From positions 248,001 to 312,000 of the forward strand of contig NZ_VZQZ01000004.1 of the NCBI RefSeq assembly GCF_008802365.1: a DNA stretch of 64,000 bases. Direction: 5' to 3'. The DNA comes from Oryzomonas japonica. Lineage in GTDB: Bacteria > Desulfobacterota > Desulfuromonadia > Geobacterales > Pseudopelobacteraceae. A program made the translations under genes and the position numbers. This document shows positions 35,565-44,491 of the stretch, one piece after another; position 1 is the stretch's first letter; every line of letters begins with the position of its first letter. A model generated the notes under the pieces. That model saw only the letters and a program-made list of their open reading frames with translations. It did no database searches and had not been told where the DNA came from.

Positions 35565-35981
35565 CTATTTCCTCCGCTGTTTTTTGTAGAATGCCAGAAA
35601 CTCGCTTGGAGAAAGAACCGTTACCCCCTGGCATAGTTCAGGCGGGAAATGTATCCGGTTCCCGGTGACGATACATATTGCCTGGGAGGCCATGGCAACT
35701 TCCAGGAACGGTTCGTCGTCGATGTCGGGTAGGGATTGGGTGAGTGGCGAGGAGGCTACCGTGAGTCCTCGGTATTCGATCTGGTCGAGGAGGGCCGCAA
35801 CCTTGTCTTTGTCGAACTTGAACTTGGGGCGGTCGAGCACTTCCTGATATTCGGTCAGGATGCGGGCATCCAGGGCAAGGGTCAGTTCACCCGAAGAAAC
35901 CATGCGGACTATTTCCCCGCACGGCCCGAACGGCGACAACAGCCCGGCGACAAGGACGTTGGTGTCGAGAACGATGTTCAC
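35565..35981 (-). CDS. PIN-domain toxin (VapC-like ribonuclease)
   Basis: A 138-residue PIN protein of the group annotated as putative toxin-antitoxin toxin component. Acidic catalytic residues are visible in MNIVLDTNVLVAGL (Asp), ILTEYQEVL (Glu) and PDIDDEPFLEVA (Asp cluster), with a later TGNRIHF. Such toxins cleave RNA. It overlaps the upstream antitoxin gene by 4 bp (ATGA), the usual arrangement. Confidence 0.9.
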   Translation of the reverse strand: MNIVLDTNVLVAGLLSPFGPCGEIVRMVSSGELTLALDARILTEYQEVLDRPKFKFDKDKVAALLDQIEYRGLTVASSPLTQSLPDIDDEPFLEVAMASQAICIVTGNRIHFPPELCQGVTVLSPSEFLAFYKKQRRK

Positions 35982-36271
35982 CGCGCTGACGTGCGCTTTT
36001 GTCGGACAGCTTTGATCTCGGCGTTGATCTCATCCATGGTTATCCGGTCCGCTCCCTGGTCAACGGAACTGCGCTGAAGCGCTGCAACCGCCTCGACGGC
36101 CCGCGCCTGGCGGAATGCCGACAGGGATTCTTCGAGGTTCGACTCGCTGATCGCCGCAAGGATAGCTATGGGCCTGCCATTGCTGGTAATGATCATTTCC
36201 CGTTCTTCCGGGAGATCTTTCCATATCTGGGCCGATTTGCCCCGCAGGTCGCGCACGCTTAAAAATTTCAT
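35978..36271 (-). CDS. Phd/YefM-type antitoxin
   Basis: A 97-residue DNA-binding antitoxin with the Phd/YefM N-terminus FLSVRDLRGKSAQIWKDL and EMIITSNGRPIAILAAI, then a charged helical tail that would wrap the toxin. AAAGGAGG precedes the ATG. It is first in the pair and probably autoregulates the operon together with the PIN toxin. Confidence 0.9.
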   Translation of the reverse strand: MKFLSVRDLRGKSAQIWKDLPEEREMIITSNGRPIAILAAISESNLEESLSAFRQARAVEAVAALQRSSVDQGADRITMDEINAEIKAVRQKRTSAR

Positions 36272-36395
36272 GATGATTGCCCTCCTTTGTGTCTATAATT
36301 ATGCCCGCAATTGTCACTCAAAGCAAATGGACTTTTCTGTAGTCATGTTTGTTAGATCAATAAGGACCGATGTTGAATGTGTCCGCCCTTGGGAA

Positions 36396-37208
36396 CTACA
36401 GGGTTTGTCTCGCTGCCTGCACATACTGCCCCGGTGGTGAACCAAGGGCATGGCGAAACATGTCGATAAACGCGCTGAGGCTCCCGTATCCCAGGTCAAA
36501 GGCCACGCTTGTCACGCTATGGCCTTTGCCAAGGCGTTTCACCGCCTCTTGCAGAATGAGCCTTTTCCGCCACGTTCCAAATGTCAGCCCGGTCTCGCGC
36601 ACAAAAAGGCGCGCCAAGGTTCGTGAGCTTGCACCCGCAATAATGGCCAGTTCGTCAATAGCCCTTTTGTCGCCTGGGTTGCTTAGCAAAAAATCCATGG
36701 CCCTCTGAAGCCGTTCATCTTGCCCCATGGGCAGACGGAGGTCTGTCGGTTCCATGCTTCGCAATTCGTCGATAATCACCATCATCAACCGGTACCCGGC
36801 ACTGTCTGACTCATAGGTATCCCCAACCTTCACAGATTCCAGAATCAATTCGCGCAACAGCGGGGAAACCTTTAAGACTTTGCATTCATTGGGTAGGACT
36901 CGGGAGACGGATTGGTCGATGAAGAGATTACGCAGTGAGGCGTCACCGGGAAAATATACCTCATGTTCCACCTCGGGCGGAACCCATACCGCTTGCGAAG
37001 GGGGCACCACCCAAATATCACGACTGCAAATAACCCGCATCACCCCCCTGCTGGCAAATATCAGTTGCCCGCGCGGATGGGCATGGGGTGCCGCGCAGCC
37101 GGCCCGATGAACCTCCATGGCAAATGGAATGACCGGCAAAGCGGGATTGACGATGTAGCCGATTTCGATAGGGGATAATTTTGTCAGTTTTGAGACATCC
37201 ATTGTCAT
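36396..37208 (-). CDS. AraC family transcriptional regulator
   Basis: A 270-residue regulator with an N-terminal cupin sensing domain (HRAGCAAPHAHPRGQLIFAS, WVVPPSQAVWVPP) and a C-terminal double helix-turn-helix (RAIDELAIIAGASSRTLARLF, GLTFGTWRKRLIL, VTSVAFDLGYGSLSAFIDMFRHALGSPPGQY). The frame extends upstream by 110 codons without a ribosome site, so the start is placed at ATG 37208. It is divergent from the methyltransferase at 37278, which it probably regulates. Confidence 0.9.
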   Translation of the reverse strand: MTMDVSKLTKLSPIEIGYIVNPALPVIPFAMEVHRAGCAAPHAHPRGQLIFASRGVMRVICSRDIWVVPPSQAVWVPPEVEHEVYFPGDASLRNLFIDQSVSRVLPNECKVLKVSPLLRELILESVKVGDTYESDSAGYRLMMVIIDELRSMEPTDLRLPMGQDERLQRAMDFLLSNPGDKRAIDELAIIAGASSRTLARLFVRETGLTFGTWRKRLILQEAVKRLGKGHSVTSVAFDLGYGSLSAFIDMFRHALGSPPGQYVQAARQTL

Positions 37209-37277
37209 AATATAGCAAGACAGCCATTGTCTCCACAAGCTATAATCCGCCAATACAATCCTCGGGGAGGCTTCAGC

Positions 37278-38051
37278 ATGAATTATGGAATTAAACAGGC
37301 TCACGAATCGAACATCATCGAGCAGTTCTCCCGCCAAGCCATTCCATTTACCCGGGTCCCCGGTCACTATGATGCGATGCAAATCCTGATCGAGTTGTCC
37401 GGGGTGCACCGTGACGATACGGTATTGGATGTGGCATGCGGGCCGGGCATGGTTGCATGTGAGTTTGCCCGGCACGCTCGGCATGTGACCGGCATCGATA
37501 TCACGCCGGCTATGATCGAGCAGGCGGCACAACGCCAACAGGAACAGAAGCTGGATAACCTGGCATGGGACAGGGGTAATGCCATACCGCTGCCCTATGC
37601 CGACAACTCGTTTTCATTGGTGATCACCCGATACAGTTTCCACCATTTGTTGGCGCCGGAAGAGGCGTTGGCGGAAATGATGAGGGTGTGCGCGCCGGGG
37701 GGGCGGGTCATGGTTGCGGATGTTGCGGTTGAATCCGCGAAAGCAGCAGCGTATGACCGCCTGGAAATGCTGAGAGACCCTTCCCATACCCACGCTTTAA
37801 CCCAGGAAGCGTTTGCCGCGCTGTTCCGGAATTCCGGCTTGGCGGATTGTCGCCAGAGCGCCTATGGCGTCGATATAGAGCTGGAGACCCAGTTGAAAGC
37901 GTCGTTTCCCAAACCGGGCGACGAGGAGGTGCTGCGGAACATGGTCACAGACGACGTGGGCGTTGACGCTCTCGGCATCAATGCCCGGAGGGTGGACGGC
38001 AGTGTTGTCTATACCGTGCCTATCGCTGTGTATGTGGGCAGGAAGAGGTGA
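37278..38051 (+). CDS. Class I SAM-dependent methyltransferase (UbiE/Methyltransf_11-like)
   Basis: A 257-residue soluble methyltransferase: VLDVACGPGMVACEFARHA is the SAM loop, VTGIDITPAMIEQA the acidic strand, and NAIPLPYADNSFSLVITRYSFHHL the UbiE-like motif II region. The substrate is unknown. GGGGAGG lies upstream of ATG 37278. It is divergent from an AraC regulator 69 bp away. Confidence 0.9.
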   Translation: MNYGIKQAHESNIIEQFSRQAIPFTRVPGHYDAMQILIELSGVHRDDTVLDVACGPGMVACEFARHARHVTGIDITPAMIEQAAQRQQEQKLDNLAWDRGNAIPLPYADNSFSLVITRYSFHHLLAPEEALAEMMRVCAPGGRVMVADVAVESAKAAAYDRLEMLRDPSHTHALTQEAFAALFRNSGLADCRQSAYGVDIELETQLKASFPKPGDEEVLRNMVTDDVGVDALGINARRVDGSVVYTVPIAVYVGRKR

Positions 38052-38084
38052 GGGGCGGATGGATCATTGGAGCTGGTCTCCCCC

Positions 38085-38408
38085 TCAAATCCTGACATAC
38101 CGAGGCACTTTGGCCTCCAGTATCCTGATAAGTTCCGGGTCCATGTACGCGTAGTTATCCGGGATATCCAGGACAACCAGCCTCGTCGTCTTGAACGCGG
38201 CTTTGAACCTGCGCGCCAACTTGTCCCGGTGGATTCTTTCCATGCAGAAAACCACATCGGCCCATTCGATCACATCAGCGGATATTGGGGTTACGGCGTC
38301 ATTGTTCGTGCCTGCCGAAAGCGCCTCGACGCCTGGGTAGGCTGAGAAGACGGCCTCTGCGGTGGGGCTGCGAAGCTTATTCTGGCTGCATACAAAAAGG
38401 AGATTCAA
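38085..38408 (-). CDS. Low-molecular-weight protein tyrosine phosphatase-like protein
   Basis: A 107-residue protein starting NLLFVCSQNKLRSPTAEAVF, which resembles the phosphatase loop of low-molecular-weight PTPs (C-x5-R-S: here CSQNKLRS). It also has an SADVIEWADVVFCME segment and DIPDNYAYMDPEL near the end. It belongs to the short variant often annotated as phosphotyrosine phosphatase. The first codon is apparently TTG, and no clear ribosome site is seen. A decayed copy of its 5' end lies at 34129-34215. Confidence 0.75.
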   Translation of the reverse strand: MNLLFVCSQNKLRSPTAEAVFSAYPGVEALSAGTNNDAVTPISADVIEWADVVFCMERIHRDKLARRFKAAFKTTRLVVLDIPDNYAYMDPELIRILEAKVPRYVRI

Positions 38409-38481
38409 GGTGGGCGCTTGGTTTATGGGAGCGGTGTTTTTCAGCTATCTGTGCCAAATTCGCGATCTTTGATATAAATAT

Positions 38482-39120
38482 CTAATGAACGTAAGGCGCT
38501 GGTTCGCTTGTCTTTTGGGGCTCCCATGAAATTGCTAGAGATTCCGACTGTTTGACTTGGTCTGCTGACAGTCTGGCTTTGAGTTTCGATTTGTGCCCTG
38601 GCGGATCACTTAGTACCCATTGGCAGAGCGAAACATTCTGGCACCTCTTTGCCGCATCTTGGGCCAATAGCATCCACTTTAGCCCTTCGACATCATTTTG
38701 AGGCTGGACATATTGATTTGAATACAGGCTCGCCAAGTTATACTGTGACTGCATATATCCTCTTTCTGCTGCCATCATATAAAAATCGTAGGCTTTCGTA
38801 AGATTCCTGTTTAAGCCATTTTTACCATACTCGTATGAAACGCCGACATTATGGCAAGCAGGTTGACTACCGAGTTTGCAAGCCCGTTCATACCATGAAG
38901 CTGGACTCCCGAAAATATTTACCTGCACTCGCCCTTCTTCCAGTAAACGCCCAAGTTTCAATGCAGCAGAAGCATCACCTTGCTCTGCCCCTGCTTTATA
39001 CAGCATGGCCGCATTTTCAGGGTGTCCCGTTCGCAAAGCTGCATCACCTGGGGTGTGGGCACAGCCAATGAGAGAAGTATACAACGACATGAATATAAAA
39101 GACTGGACTAGGTTTCTCAT
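38482..39120 (-). CDS. Sel1-repeat lipoprotein
   Basis: A 212-residue protein with a lipoprotein signal (lipobox SLIGC, Cys at residue 20) and three to four Sel1-like repeats of about 36 residues: ENAAMLYKAGAEQGDASAALKLG, PASWYERACKLGSQPACHNVG, LTKAYDFYMMAAERGYMQSQYNLASLY. Sel1 repeats mediate protein contacts. It is probably attached to the outer membrane and stands alone; the specific role is unknown. Confidence 0.8.
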   Translation of the reverse strand: MRNLVQSFIFMSLYTSLIGCAHTPGDAALRTGHPENAAMLYKAGAEQGDASAALKLGRLLEEGRVQVNIFGSPASWYERACKLGSQPACHNVGVSYEYGKNGLNRNLTKAYDFYMMAAERGYMQSQYNLASLYSNQYVQPQNDVEGLKWMLLAQDAAKRCQNVSLCQWVLSDPPGHKSKLKARLSADQVKQSESLAISWEPQKTSEPAPYVH

Positions 39121-39171
39121 TTGATTTCGTTCCGGTAATTTCCAAACCTCTGTATCGTTGCTATAAACCTA

Positions 39172-40776
39172 CTACCCCTTCCCAATCAACCTCTTCCACC
39201 CGCTCCCGGCCAACTCCACCAACCCGTTGATGGTGCGGGTGTAAAACTTGCGCACCGGCATGCGGTTGACCAGGACCCTATCGTCCTGCCGCTCCACGGA
39301 GATCGGGGCGCCGTGTTCTATGCTCGCCACTTGGTCGTAATGCTCCCCGTCGATGCCGAAGAGGAAACGGTACTTGACCCCCTCCAGCTTGCAGGCGACG
39401 ATCAGGATGACCACCTCGGGCCGGCCGGTCTTGTAGTCGAAACGGGCGGTGGAGGTGACGAAGGAGCCTTCCACCAGCGGTGTTGCCGCCAGCAGCGTGT
39501 CCAGGGTCGCGTTCTTGGGCTTGATCTTGCCCAACGAGGGGAGCCCCCACGGCTTGTACGCCTCGTGGCGACGGCGCTGGTACTGGTCGCTCCGCTCCAG
39601 CAGGGTCACCACGTTGTTGTTGATCGGGCCGCCGATGGAGTGGGACAGGCCGGCGCTGAACCCCTGCTCTTGGATCAGGCGGTGGTTCTCCACGATCTGG
39701 ATCATGCCGGTGGCCCCCAGGGGGTGGCCGCGCCCCTTCAGGCCGCCGGTCAGGTTGGTGGGGAAGGCCCCGGTGGGGCCGGTGAGGGAGTCGTCCAGCA
39801 GGGCGTCCATGAGGCGGTTGCGGCTGACGATCCCCAGGTCCACCAGGTTGATGGGGCCGAAGCCGTTGAAGGGGTCATGCATGTTCACGTGCAGCCGCCC
39901 CTCCAGGGTGCGTATGTCCTTGAGGCCGGCCATGCCGTAGGCGTATCCGGCGGCTATGACCGTGGCGGGGAAGGAGTGGAAGTAGTTGCGGTCGGCGATG
40001 GTGGGGATGTCGGTGGCGCTCCCCACGCCGCTGACCAGCACGTCCTGGGGCTTGGCGGTGAGGATGACCGCCGCCATACCGTCGGACATGGGGCAGTAGT
40101 CGTGGTAACGCAGGGGATACCAATAAAGGTAGTTCTTGCCGCTGGCGATCTGGCGGTAGTACTCCTCCACCTCGATGGTGTTCCTCAAATGTGCGTCCGG
40201 GTTCTGGGCGGCAAAGCGCTGGCTCCGCTGGGTCAAGAGGGCCGCGTAGGCGGTCCACTCCTCGTCGGAAAGCTCCAGCCGTTCCTTGAGGGCCCGGGCC
40301 ACCAGGGCGCCGCAGGCCGGCATGGTGAGGCCGAATTCCGATTCCTCGCGGTCGATCACCCCGGCGATGATCCGGGTGGATTCGGTGGTGGAGGCGTCGC
40401 TCATCTTCTGGATGCCGATGGCCAACACATGGTCGAAGCGCCCCGACGCCACCTCCAGATAGGCGCTCTCGAAGGCCGAGGCGCCGGAGGACGAGGCGGT
40501 GTCCACCAGCACGGAGCGGGCCCCGGAGATGCCGAGTATCCCGGCGATCTTCGCCGCGGTGTTGTCCACCCCGGAAAAGGCGGAAGGGTTCTGGCTCCCC
40601 ACCACCACCGCCTCGATGTCGCGCCGCCGCACCGGACTGCCGCCGAACACGGCTTCGCAGCGTTCGGCCATCTCCAAAAAGGAGAGGTTCTCCTTGTCCT
40701 TGCCGTTGTAACGCCCCACCGGGGCCATCCAGGAGGCGGCCACATAGACCTGCCGGGGACGGAATTGGGTGCTCAT
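39172..40776 (-). CDS. Thiolase-fold protein with DUF35-like C-terminus, nucleophile Cys replaced
   Basis: A 534-residue protein. Residues 1-400 have the SCP2/acetyl-CoA acetyltransferase-like thiolase fold (AFSGVDNTAAKIAGILG, GRGHPLGATGMIQIVE, GLSHSIGGPINNN). Where thiolases carry the nucleophile in CxSG, this protein reads VDTASSSGAS (Ser95); the late catalytic Cys position is also Ser (HSIGG). Residues 415-534 resemble an OB-fold/DUF35 acyl-CoA-binding domain. It could be a non-catalytic or altered acyl-CoA enzyme. AAGGAG precedes the ATG. The neighbour upstream is a beta-hydroxyacid dehydrogenase, separated by a terminator. Confidence 0.8.
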   Translation of the reverse strand: MSTQFRPRQVYVAASWMAPVGRYNGKDKENLSFLEMAERCEAVFGGSPVRRRDIEAVVVGSQNPSAFSGVDNTAAKIAGILGISGARSVLVDTASSSGASAFESAYLEVASGRFDHVLAIGIQKMSDASTTESTRIIAGVIDREESEFGLTMPACGALVARALKERLELSDEEWTAYAALLTQRSQRFAAQNPDAHLRNTIEVEEYYRQIASGKNYLYWYPLRYHDYCPMSDGMAAVILTAKPQDVLVSGVGSATDIPTIADRNYFHSFPATVIAAGYAYGMAGLKDIRTLEGRLHVNMHDPFNGFGPINLVDLGIVSRNRLMDALLDDSLTGPTGAFPTNLTGGLKGRGHPLGATGMIQIVENHRLIQEQGFSAGLSHSIGGPINNNVVTLLERSDQYQRRRHEAYKPWGLPSLGKIKPKNATLDTLLAATPLVEGSFVTSTARFDYKTGRPEVVILIVACKLEGVKYRFLFGIDGEHYDQVASIEHGAPISVERQDDRVLVNRMPVRKFYTRTINGLVELAGSGWKRLIGKG

Positions 40777-40792
40777 GGTTTCTCTCCTTGTG

Positions 40793-40836
40793 CACTAAAA
40801 GAAAAGAGGCGCCCGGCCAGCCGGACGCCTCGTGCG
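40793..40836 (-). terminator. Terminator between dehydrogenase and thiolase-like genes (minus strand)
   Basis: In the minus sense the GAGGCG-TCCGGC/GCCGGGCGCCTC hairpin is followed by TTTTCTTTT. It ends transcription coming from the dehydrogenase gene, so the thiolase-like gene has its own promoter or is reached by read-through. Confidence 0.7.
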
Positions 40837-40924
40837 TATTCCAGATCAATCGCTATCAAGCCGTTTTTGCAAGGGGCTTTGGCATTGAACCGGTATCACC
40901 GCCCTAGCAGACTATTGAAAACTC

Positions 40925-41047
40925 AGGTTGTTCAAAAATAGTCAGATCGTCGCACACGCTAGACAAGCCCTGAGGAGGCGTAGCAGCGCTACGCCGCACG
41001 AAAGGGCTTTTGAGGACGAAGGCCTGATGGCTGTTTTTCAACAACCT
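40925..41047. repeat. Nested palindromic intergenic element (123 bp)
   Basis: Terminal arms AGGTTGTTCAAAAA/TTTTTCAACAACCT (13 of 14 match) enclose a second pair AAGCCCT/AGGGCTT and a central stem GGCGTAGC-AGC-GCTACGCC. It ends 1 bp from the stop codon of the dehydrogenase gene. The design resembles a REP or MITE-like mobile repeat. Confidence 0.6.
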
Positions 41048-41048
41048 C

Positions 41049-41912
41049 CTAGCGCAACGCCTTGATGACCGCCGAGAAATCTTCCTCGCCCCAGCCGGCG
41101 TCCACCGCTTTTTCGTAGACCTTGCTGGCCGCTTCCGCCGTGGGCAGGTTCAGGCCCATGAGGCGTGCCGCATTCAGGACCATGTGGAGCTGCTCGTGGA
41201 CGTATTTGAGCGCCAGGCTGCGCGTAAAATCGCCCCGGGCCATGGCCCGACCCTTGAGGTGGAACAGGGGGGAGGCGACACCCCGGGTATCGAGCACTTC
41301 GAGGATCTTGTCGGCGGTGAAGCCCATCTTGTCGCCCAGCACCAAGCCTTCCGCCAGGACCTGCACCAGTTCGGCCTGCACCATGTTGACGATGAACTTC
41401 ATCTTGGTGGCGTCGCCCACCTCGCCCACATGGATGATGTTGAGCCCGAAGCAGGAAAAGGGCTCGCGGCATCTCCCCACCAGGGACGGATCGCCGCCGG
41501 TAACGATGGTCAGAAGCCCGTTGGCCGCATGCTCCTTGCTCCCCCAGACCGGGGCGTCCAGATACAGAACCCGTTTCTTGGCGCACTCGTCGGCCATCTT
41601 CATGGTGGTATCCAGGGAGTGGGAACCCATGTCAGCCAGGATCGTCCCCCCGCCGATGCCGGCAAGGATACCGTCCTCGCCGAAGAAGAGACGCCCCAAT
41701 TCCTCACCTTCCGGGACGATGGCGATAACCAGGTCGCGGTCCCGTGCGGCTTCGGCGGCCGACGTTGCGGCTTCGGCGCCCAACTCCACCAGCCTGCTCA
41801 CGGCGGAGGGGTCCGTATCGAAAACCGTCAGCTCATAACTTCCCTTGGACAGGTTGGCGGCCATGTGCCGGCCAACGGTACCAAGCCCGATGAATCCGAT
41901 TTTTCTCAACAT
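41049..41912 (-). CDS. Beta-hydroxyacid dehydrogenase (3-hydroxyisobutyrate dehydrogenase family)
   Basis: A 287-residue NAD(P)-dependent dehydrogenase. N-terminal Rossmann motif GFIGLGTVGRHMAANLSKG, substrate loop LDAPVWGSKEHAANG, and catalytic Lys in ATKMKFIVNMVQ. Family members in Geobacter include a glyoxylate/succinate-semialdehyde reductase, so reduction of a short semialdehyde is likely (established for relatives, inferred here). AGGAGG lies 7 nt before the ATG. Its stop adjoins the palindromic repeat. Confidence 0.88.
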   Translation of the reverse strand: MLRKIGFIGLGTVGRHMAANLSKGSYELTVFDTDPSAVSRLVELGAEAATSAAEAARDRDLVIAIVPEGEELGRLFFGEDGILAGIGGGTILADMGSHSLDTTMKMADECAKKRVLYLDAPVWGSKEHAANGLLTIVTGGDPSLVGRCREPFSCFGLNIIHVGEVGDATKMKFIVNMVQAELVQVLAEGLVLGDKMGFTADKILEVLDTRGVASPLFHLKGRAMARGDFTRSLALKYVHEQLHMVLNAARLMGLNLPTAEAASKVYEKAVDAGWGEEDFSAVIKALR

Positions 41913-42047
41913 TTTTGCGCCTCCTGAGATAGCGTTATTATATAGATGATGGGGGATTTTACCTAATAATCATAGCGCTGGCAACCAACAAATCGTTATT
42001 CAAACGGTATTTTAAAACAATGTGACACACAAACGGCGTAATCGGCG

Positions 42048-42704
42048 TCAGCGGGATTGGGCAACGCCGACGCGCGAGCAGAGATCGCTCAGGCGGCAGA
42101 CGGAGCAGCGGGGCGATACGGGGTGGCAGAGGTTCTGGCCGAAGGCCACCAGCAAGTCGTTGATTTCGATCCAGTATTCCGGCGGGAGCAGGGCGCGCAG
42201 CGCCATTTCGGTGGCGTCGGGGTTCTTGGTCGCCACGTATCCCCAGCGGTTGCAGATGCGATGGACGTGGGTATCGACGCAGATACCCGGCTTGCCGAAC
42301 CCCAGGGTGAGCACCAGATTGGCGGTCTTGCGCCCCACGCCCCGAAAGGCGAGCAGTGCGTCCAGGCTGTCCGGCACCCTGCCGCCGTACTCCGCCACCA
42401 GGCGGCGGGAGATCTCCAGAATCTGCTCGGCCTTGGTACGGTAGAACCCGGCCGGGTAGATCAGGCGGGCGATCTCCTCTGCCGGAAGCCCTTCCATCGC
42501 CTCGGGGGTAGGGGCGCGGTCGAAGAGCCGGGCGGAGGCCTGGGTCGTCACCTCGTCCTTGGTGCGCAGGGAGATGATGCAGGAAATGAGCACCTTGAAA
42601 GGGCTGCGGCTGGCTTCGGCAACCACGGTGACCGAGGGGGTGCGCCACGCCCGGGCCTCTTCGCGCAGGATGGCCATGGCGCGGTGTATATCGTCCGGTT
42701 TCAT
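42048..42704 (-). CDS. nth: Endonuclease III
   Basis: A 218-residue DNA glycosylase/AP lyase for oxidised pyrimidines. Helix-hairpin-helix [13 protein letters not shown] with catalytic Lys, catalytic Asp in CVDTHVHRI, and a C-terminal 4Fe-4S cluster motif C-x6-C-x2-C-x5-C ([17 protein letters not shown]). The start is placed at 42704; the frame extends 31 codons upstream, running into the divergent PHP gene region. Confidence 0.95.
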   Translation of the reverse strand: MKPDDIHRAMAILREEARAWRTPSVTVVAEASRSPFKVLISCIISLRTKDEVTTQASARLFDRAPTPEAMEGLPAEEIARLIYPAGFYRTKAEQILEISRRLVAEYGGRVPDSLDALLAFRGVGRKTANLVLTLGFGKPGICVDTHVHRICNRWGYVATKNPDATEMALRALLPPEYWIEINDLLVAFGQNLCHPVSPRCSVCRLSDLCSRVGVAQSR

Positions 42705-42781
42705 GGCAAAATAGTACCCGAAGGCGGCCGGCCATGCAATAGCGCTTTTACTTTTCTGCGGCACCGGGCTACTATACCGGT

Positions 42782-43663
42782 ATGACAACGGAACCATCTG
42801 CCTACATAGACCTGCACGTCCACTCCAGTTTTTCCGACGGCGCCTTTACCCCCTCCCAGGTGGTGGAGCGGGCGGCAAGGGAGGGATTGCGCGCCATCGC
42901 CATTGCGGACCACGACTCGGTGGCCGGCGTGCCGGAGGGGATCGCCGCCGGGGCGGAACGGGGCCTGGAGGTGATCCCGGCCATCGAGCTTTCGGTGCAG
43001 TTCAAGACCTACAAGGACGTACACCTGCTGGGATACGGCATGGATTGGGGCGACCGCGGGTTTCTGGAGCACTTGGGCCTTCTGCGCGAACGGCGGGAGT
43101 TGCGGAGCCACGACATCCTGGCCGCGGTGAACGAACGCCTGGCGGGGGAGGGGCGGGCGGTCATCGGGTTTGAAGAGGTGGCGATACATGCCCGAGGCGC
43201 CATCGGCCGGCCCCACATCGCCCGGGCCATGATCGGGCGGGGCTATGTGGATTCGGTCGAGGAGGCTTTCCGCCGTTATCTGGTCCCCTGCAACGTTCCC
43301 AAGCGCTACTGGCCCATGGACGACGCCATCGCCACCATCAGGCGGCTGGGTGGGGTAGCGGTCCTCGCCCACCCGACCAGTGTCAGCACCCTGCGGCCCG
43401 AGTTGCGCAGCATCATCACGGAATTGGCGGAGCTGGGGCTGGACGGTATCGAGGTATTCAACAACATGGCACTGCCGGAGGAGATGTCGGTGCTGCAACG
43501 GATTGCCGGGGACCGGGGGCTGCTGATGACCGGCGGCTCGGATTTTCACGGCATCGAAGAGGGGCAGGAACTGGGAAGGGGGCGAGGCGGCATCCGTTTC
43601 GAGGATACCCTGCTCACCCCCCTGAAGGCTCGTCTTGAACAGCGGAAGGTTGAGAGGTCCTGA
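42782..43663 (+). CDS. PHP-domain phosphoesterase (YciV/RNase AM-like)
   Basis: A 293-residue metal-dependent phosphoesterase. PHP motifs: [13 protein letters not shown] (HxH), [25 protein letters not shown] and GGSDFHG. The closest known type is YciV/RNase AM, which hydrolyses 3',5'-nucleoside bisphosphates and trims the 5' ends of rRNA. It is divergent from nth with 77 bp between starts. Confidence 0.88.
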   Translation: MTTEPSAYIDLHVHSSFSDGAFTPSQVVERAAREGLRAIAIADHDSVAGVPEGIAAGAERGLEVIPAIELSVQFKTYKDVHLLGYGMDWGDRGFLEHLGLLRERRELRSHDILAAVNERLAGEGRAVIGFEEVAIHARGAIGRPHIARAMIGRGYVDSVEEAFRRYLVPCNVPKRYWPMDDAIATIRRLGGVAVLAHPTSVSTLRPELRSIITELAELGLDGIEVFNNMALPEEMSVLQRIAGDRGLLMTGGSDFHGIEEGQELGRGRGGIRFEDTLLTPLKARLEQRKVERS

Positions 43664-44491
43664 TCAGCTTCGATCCTTGTAGGCCTTGTAATTGACCACC
43701 TGGATGTCTTCCTGCACCGACTTGACCCCCTTGACCGACCCGGCGATTCTGATGGCTTCCCGTTTTTCCTGTTCCGAGGCCAGGTAGCCGCTGAGATTCA
43801 CCTTTCCCTTGGCAACCTCGATGGTGAAGGGGCGGTAGTCCAGGTCGGCCGAATTCAGCAGGGCGGTCTCGATCTTCTTCATCAGGATGGTGTTGTCGAT
43901 CAACTCCGTTGCGCCCTTATCCGCTTCCTTGAGGTGGTGATCCTTGGCCGCAGCCACGATGCACTCCACAATGGCCTCTTCCGACATGCGCGACGTGTTG
44001 AACACCAGATCGTATCCCAGCGGGTCGTGCCAGTCCCGGTCGAAATAGAAATGGATGAAGCCGCCCCGTTGGTGGTCGCTGCGGCGGATCATGGACTTGG
44101 CCAGGTCGGGGTCGATCCATTCGCGCTCGGCGAAGCGTTCGGCCCGCTCTTCGAAATCGGCGATAAAACGGAGCCTGAGAACGTTGCGGCACTCCTTGAG
44201 CAGGTCCTGGCCGCCGCGGCCGTACAGGATTACGTTCCCCTTGCGGGCGAAATCCAGCAGGATGAGTTCCACCGAGTTGAGAGCCGCGGCCCGTTTGCGG
44301 TCTTCGGCCGTGATGTAGGAGGGTGGCTTTTCGTCAACCATCTGGAGCATGTCGGTCGTAAGGCCGTATTTGGAGGCGATGGCGCCGATCCGGGCGCCGT
44401 CCACAAAGGTGTACTTGAGTCGCTTGGCAACCTCTTCCGCAATGTGATACGCCCCGGTACCCATTTCCCGTGAAAATGTGATGACTGCCAT
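43664..44491 (-). CDS. Cytidylate kinase-like protein with C-terminal BON domain
   Basis: A 275-residue protein. Residues 1-190 belong to the cytidylate-kinase-like family (TFSREMGTGAYHIAEEVAKRL as P-loop region, ILYGRGGQDLL, FIADFEERAERFAER, FHFYFDRD-like loop). Residues 200-275 are a BON domain (DYRPFTIEVAKGKVNLSGYL...SVKGVKSVQEDIQVV), usually a phospholipid- or surface-binding module. The pairing is unusual. GGGAGG lies 7 nt before ATG 44491. Function unknown. Confidence 0.82.
   Translation of the reverse strand: MAVITFSREMGTGAYHIAEEVAKRLKYTFVDGARIGAIASKYGLTTDMLQMVDEKPPSYITAEDRKRAAALNSVELILLDFARKGNVILYGRGGQDLLKECRNVLRLRFIADFEERAERFAEREWIDPDLAKSMIRRSDHQRGGFIHFYFDRDWHDPLGYDLVFNTSRMSEEAIVECIVAAAKDHHLKEADKGATELIDNTILMKKIETALLNSADLDYRPFTIEVAKGKVNLSGYLASEQEKREAIRIAGSVKGVKSVQEDIQVVNYKAYKDRS

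Noticed and set aside
38409-38481. Possible longer N-terminus for the phosphatase-like protein
   Set aside because: No start codon with a ribosome site upstream of TTG 38408 in that frame, and the N-terminus already matches the family.
39313-40941. 542-aa ORF antisense to the thiolase-like gene
   Set aside because: Shadow frame; the minus-strand thiolase motifs are clear.
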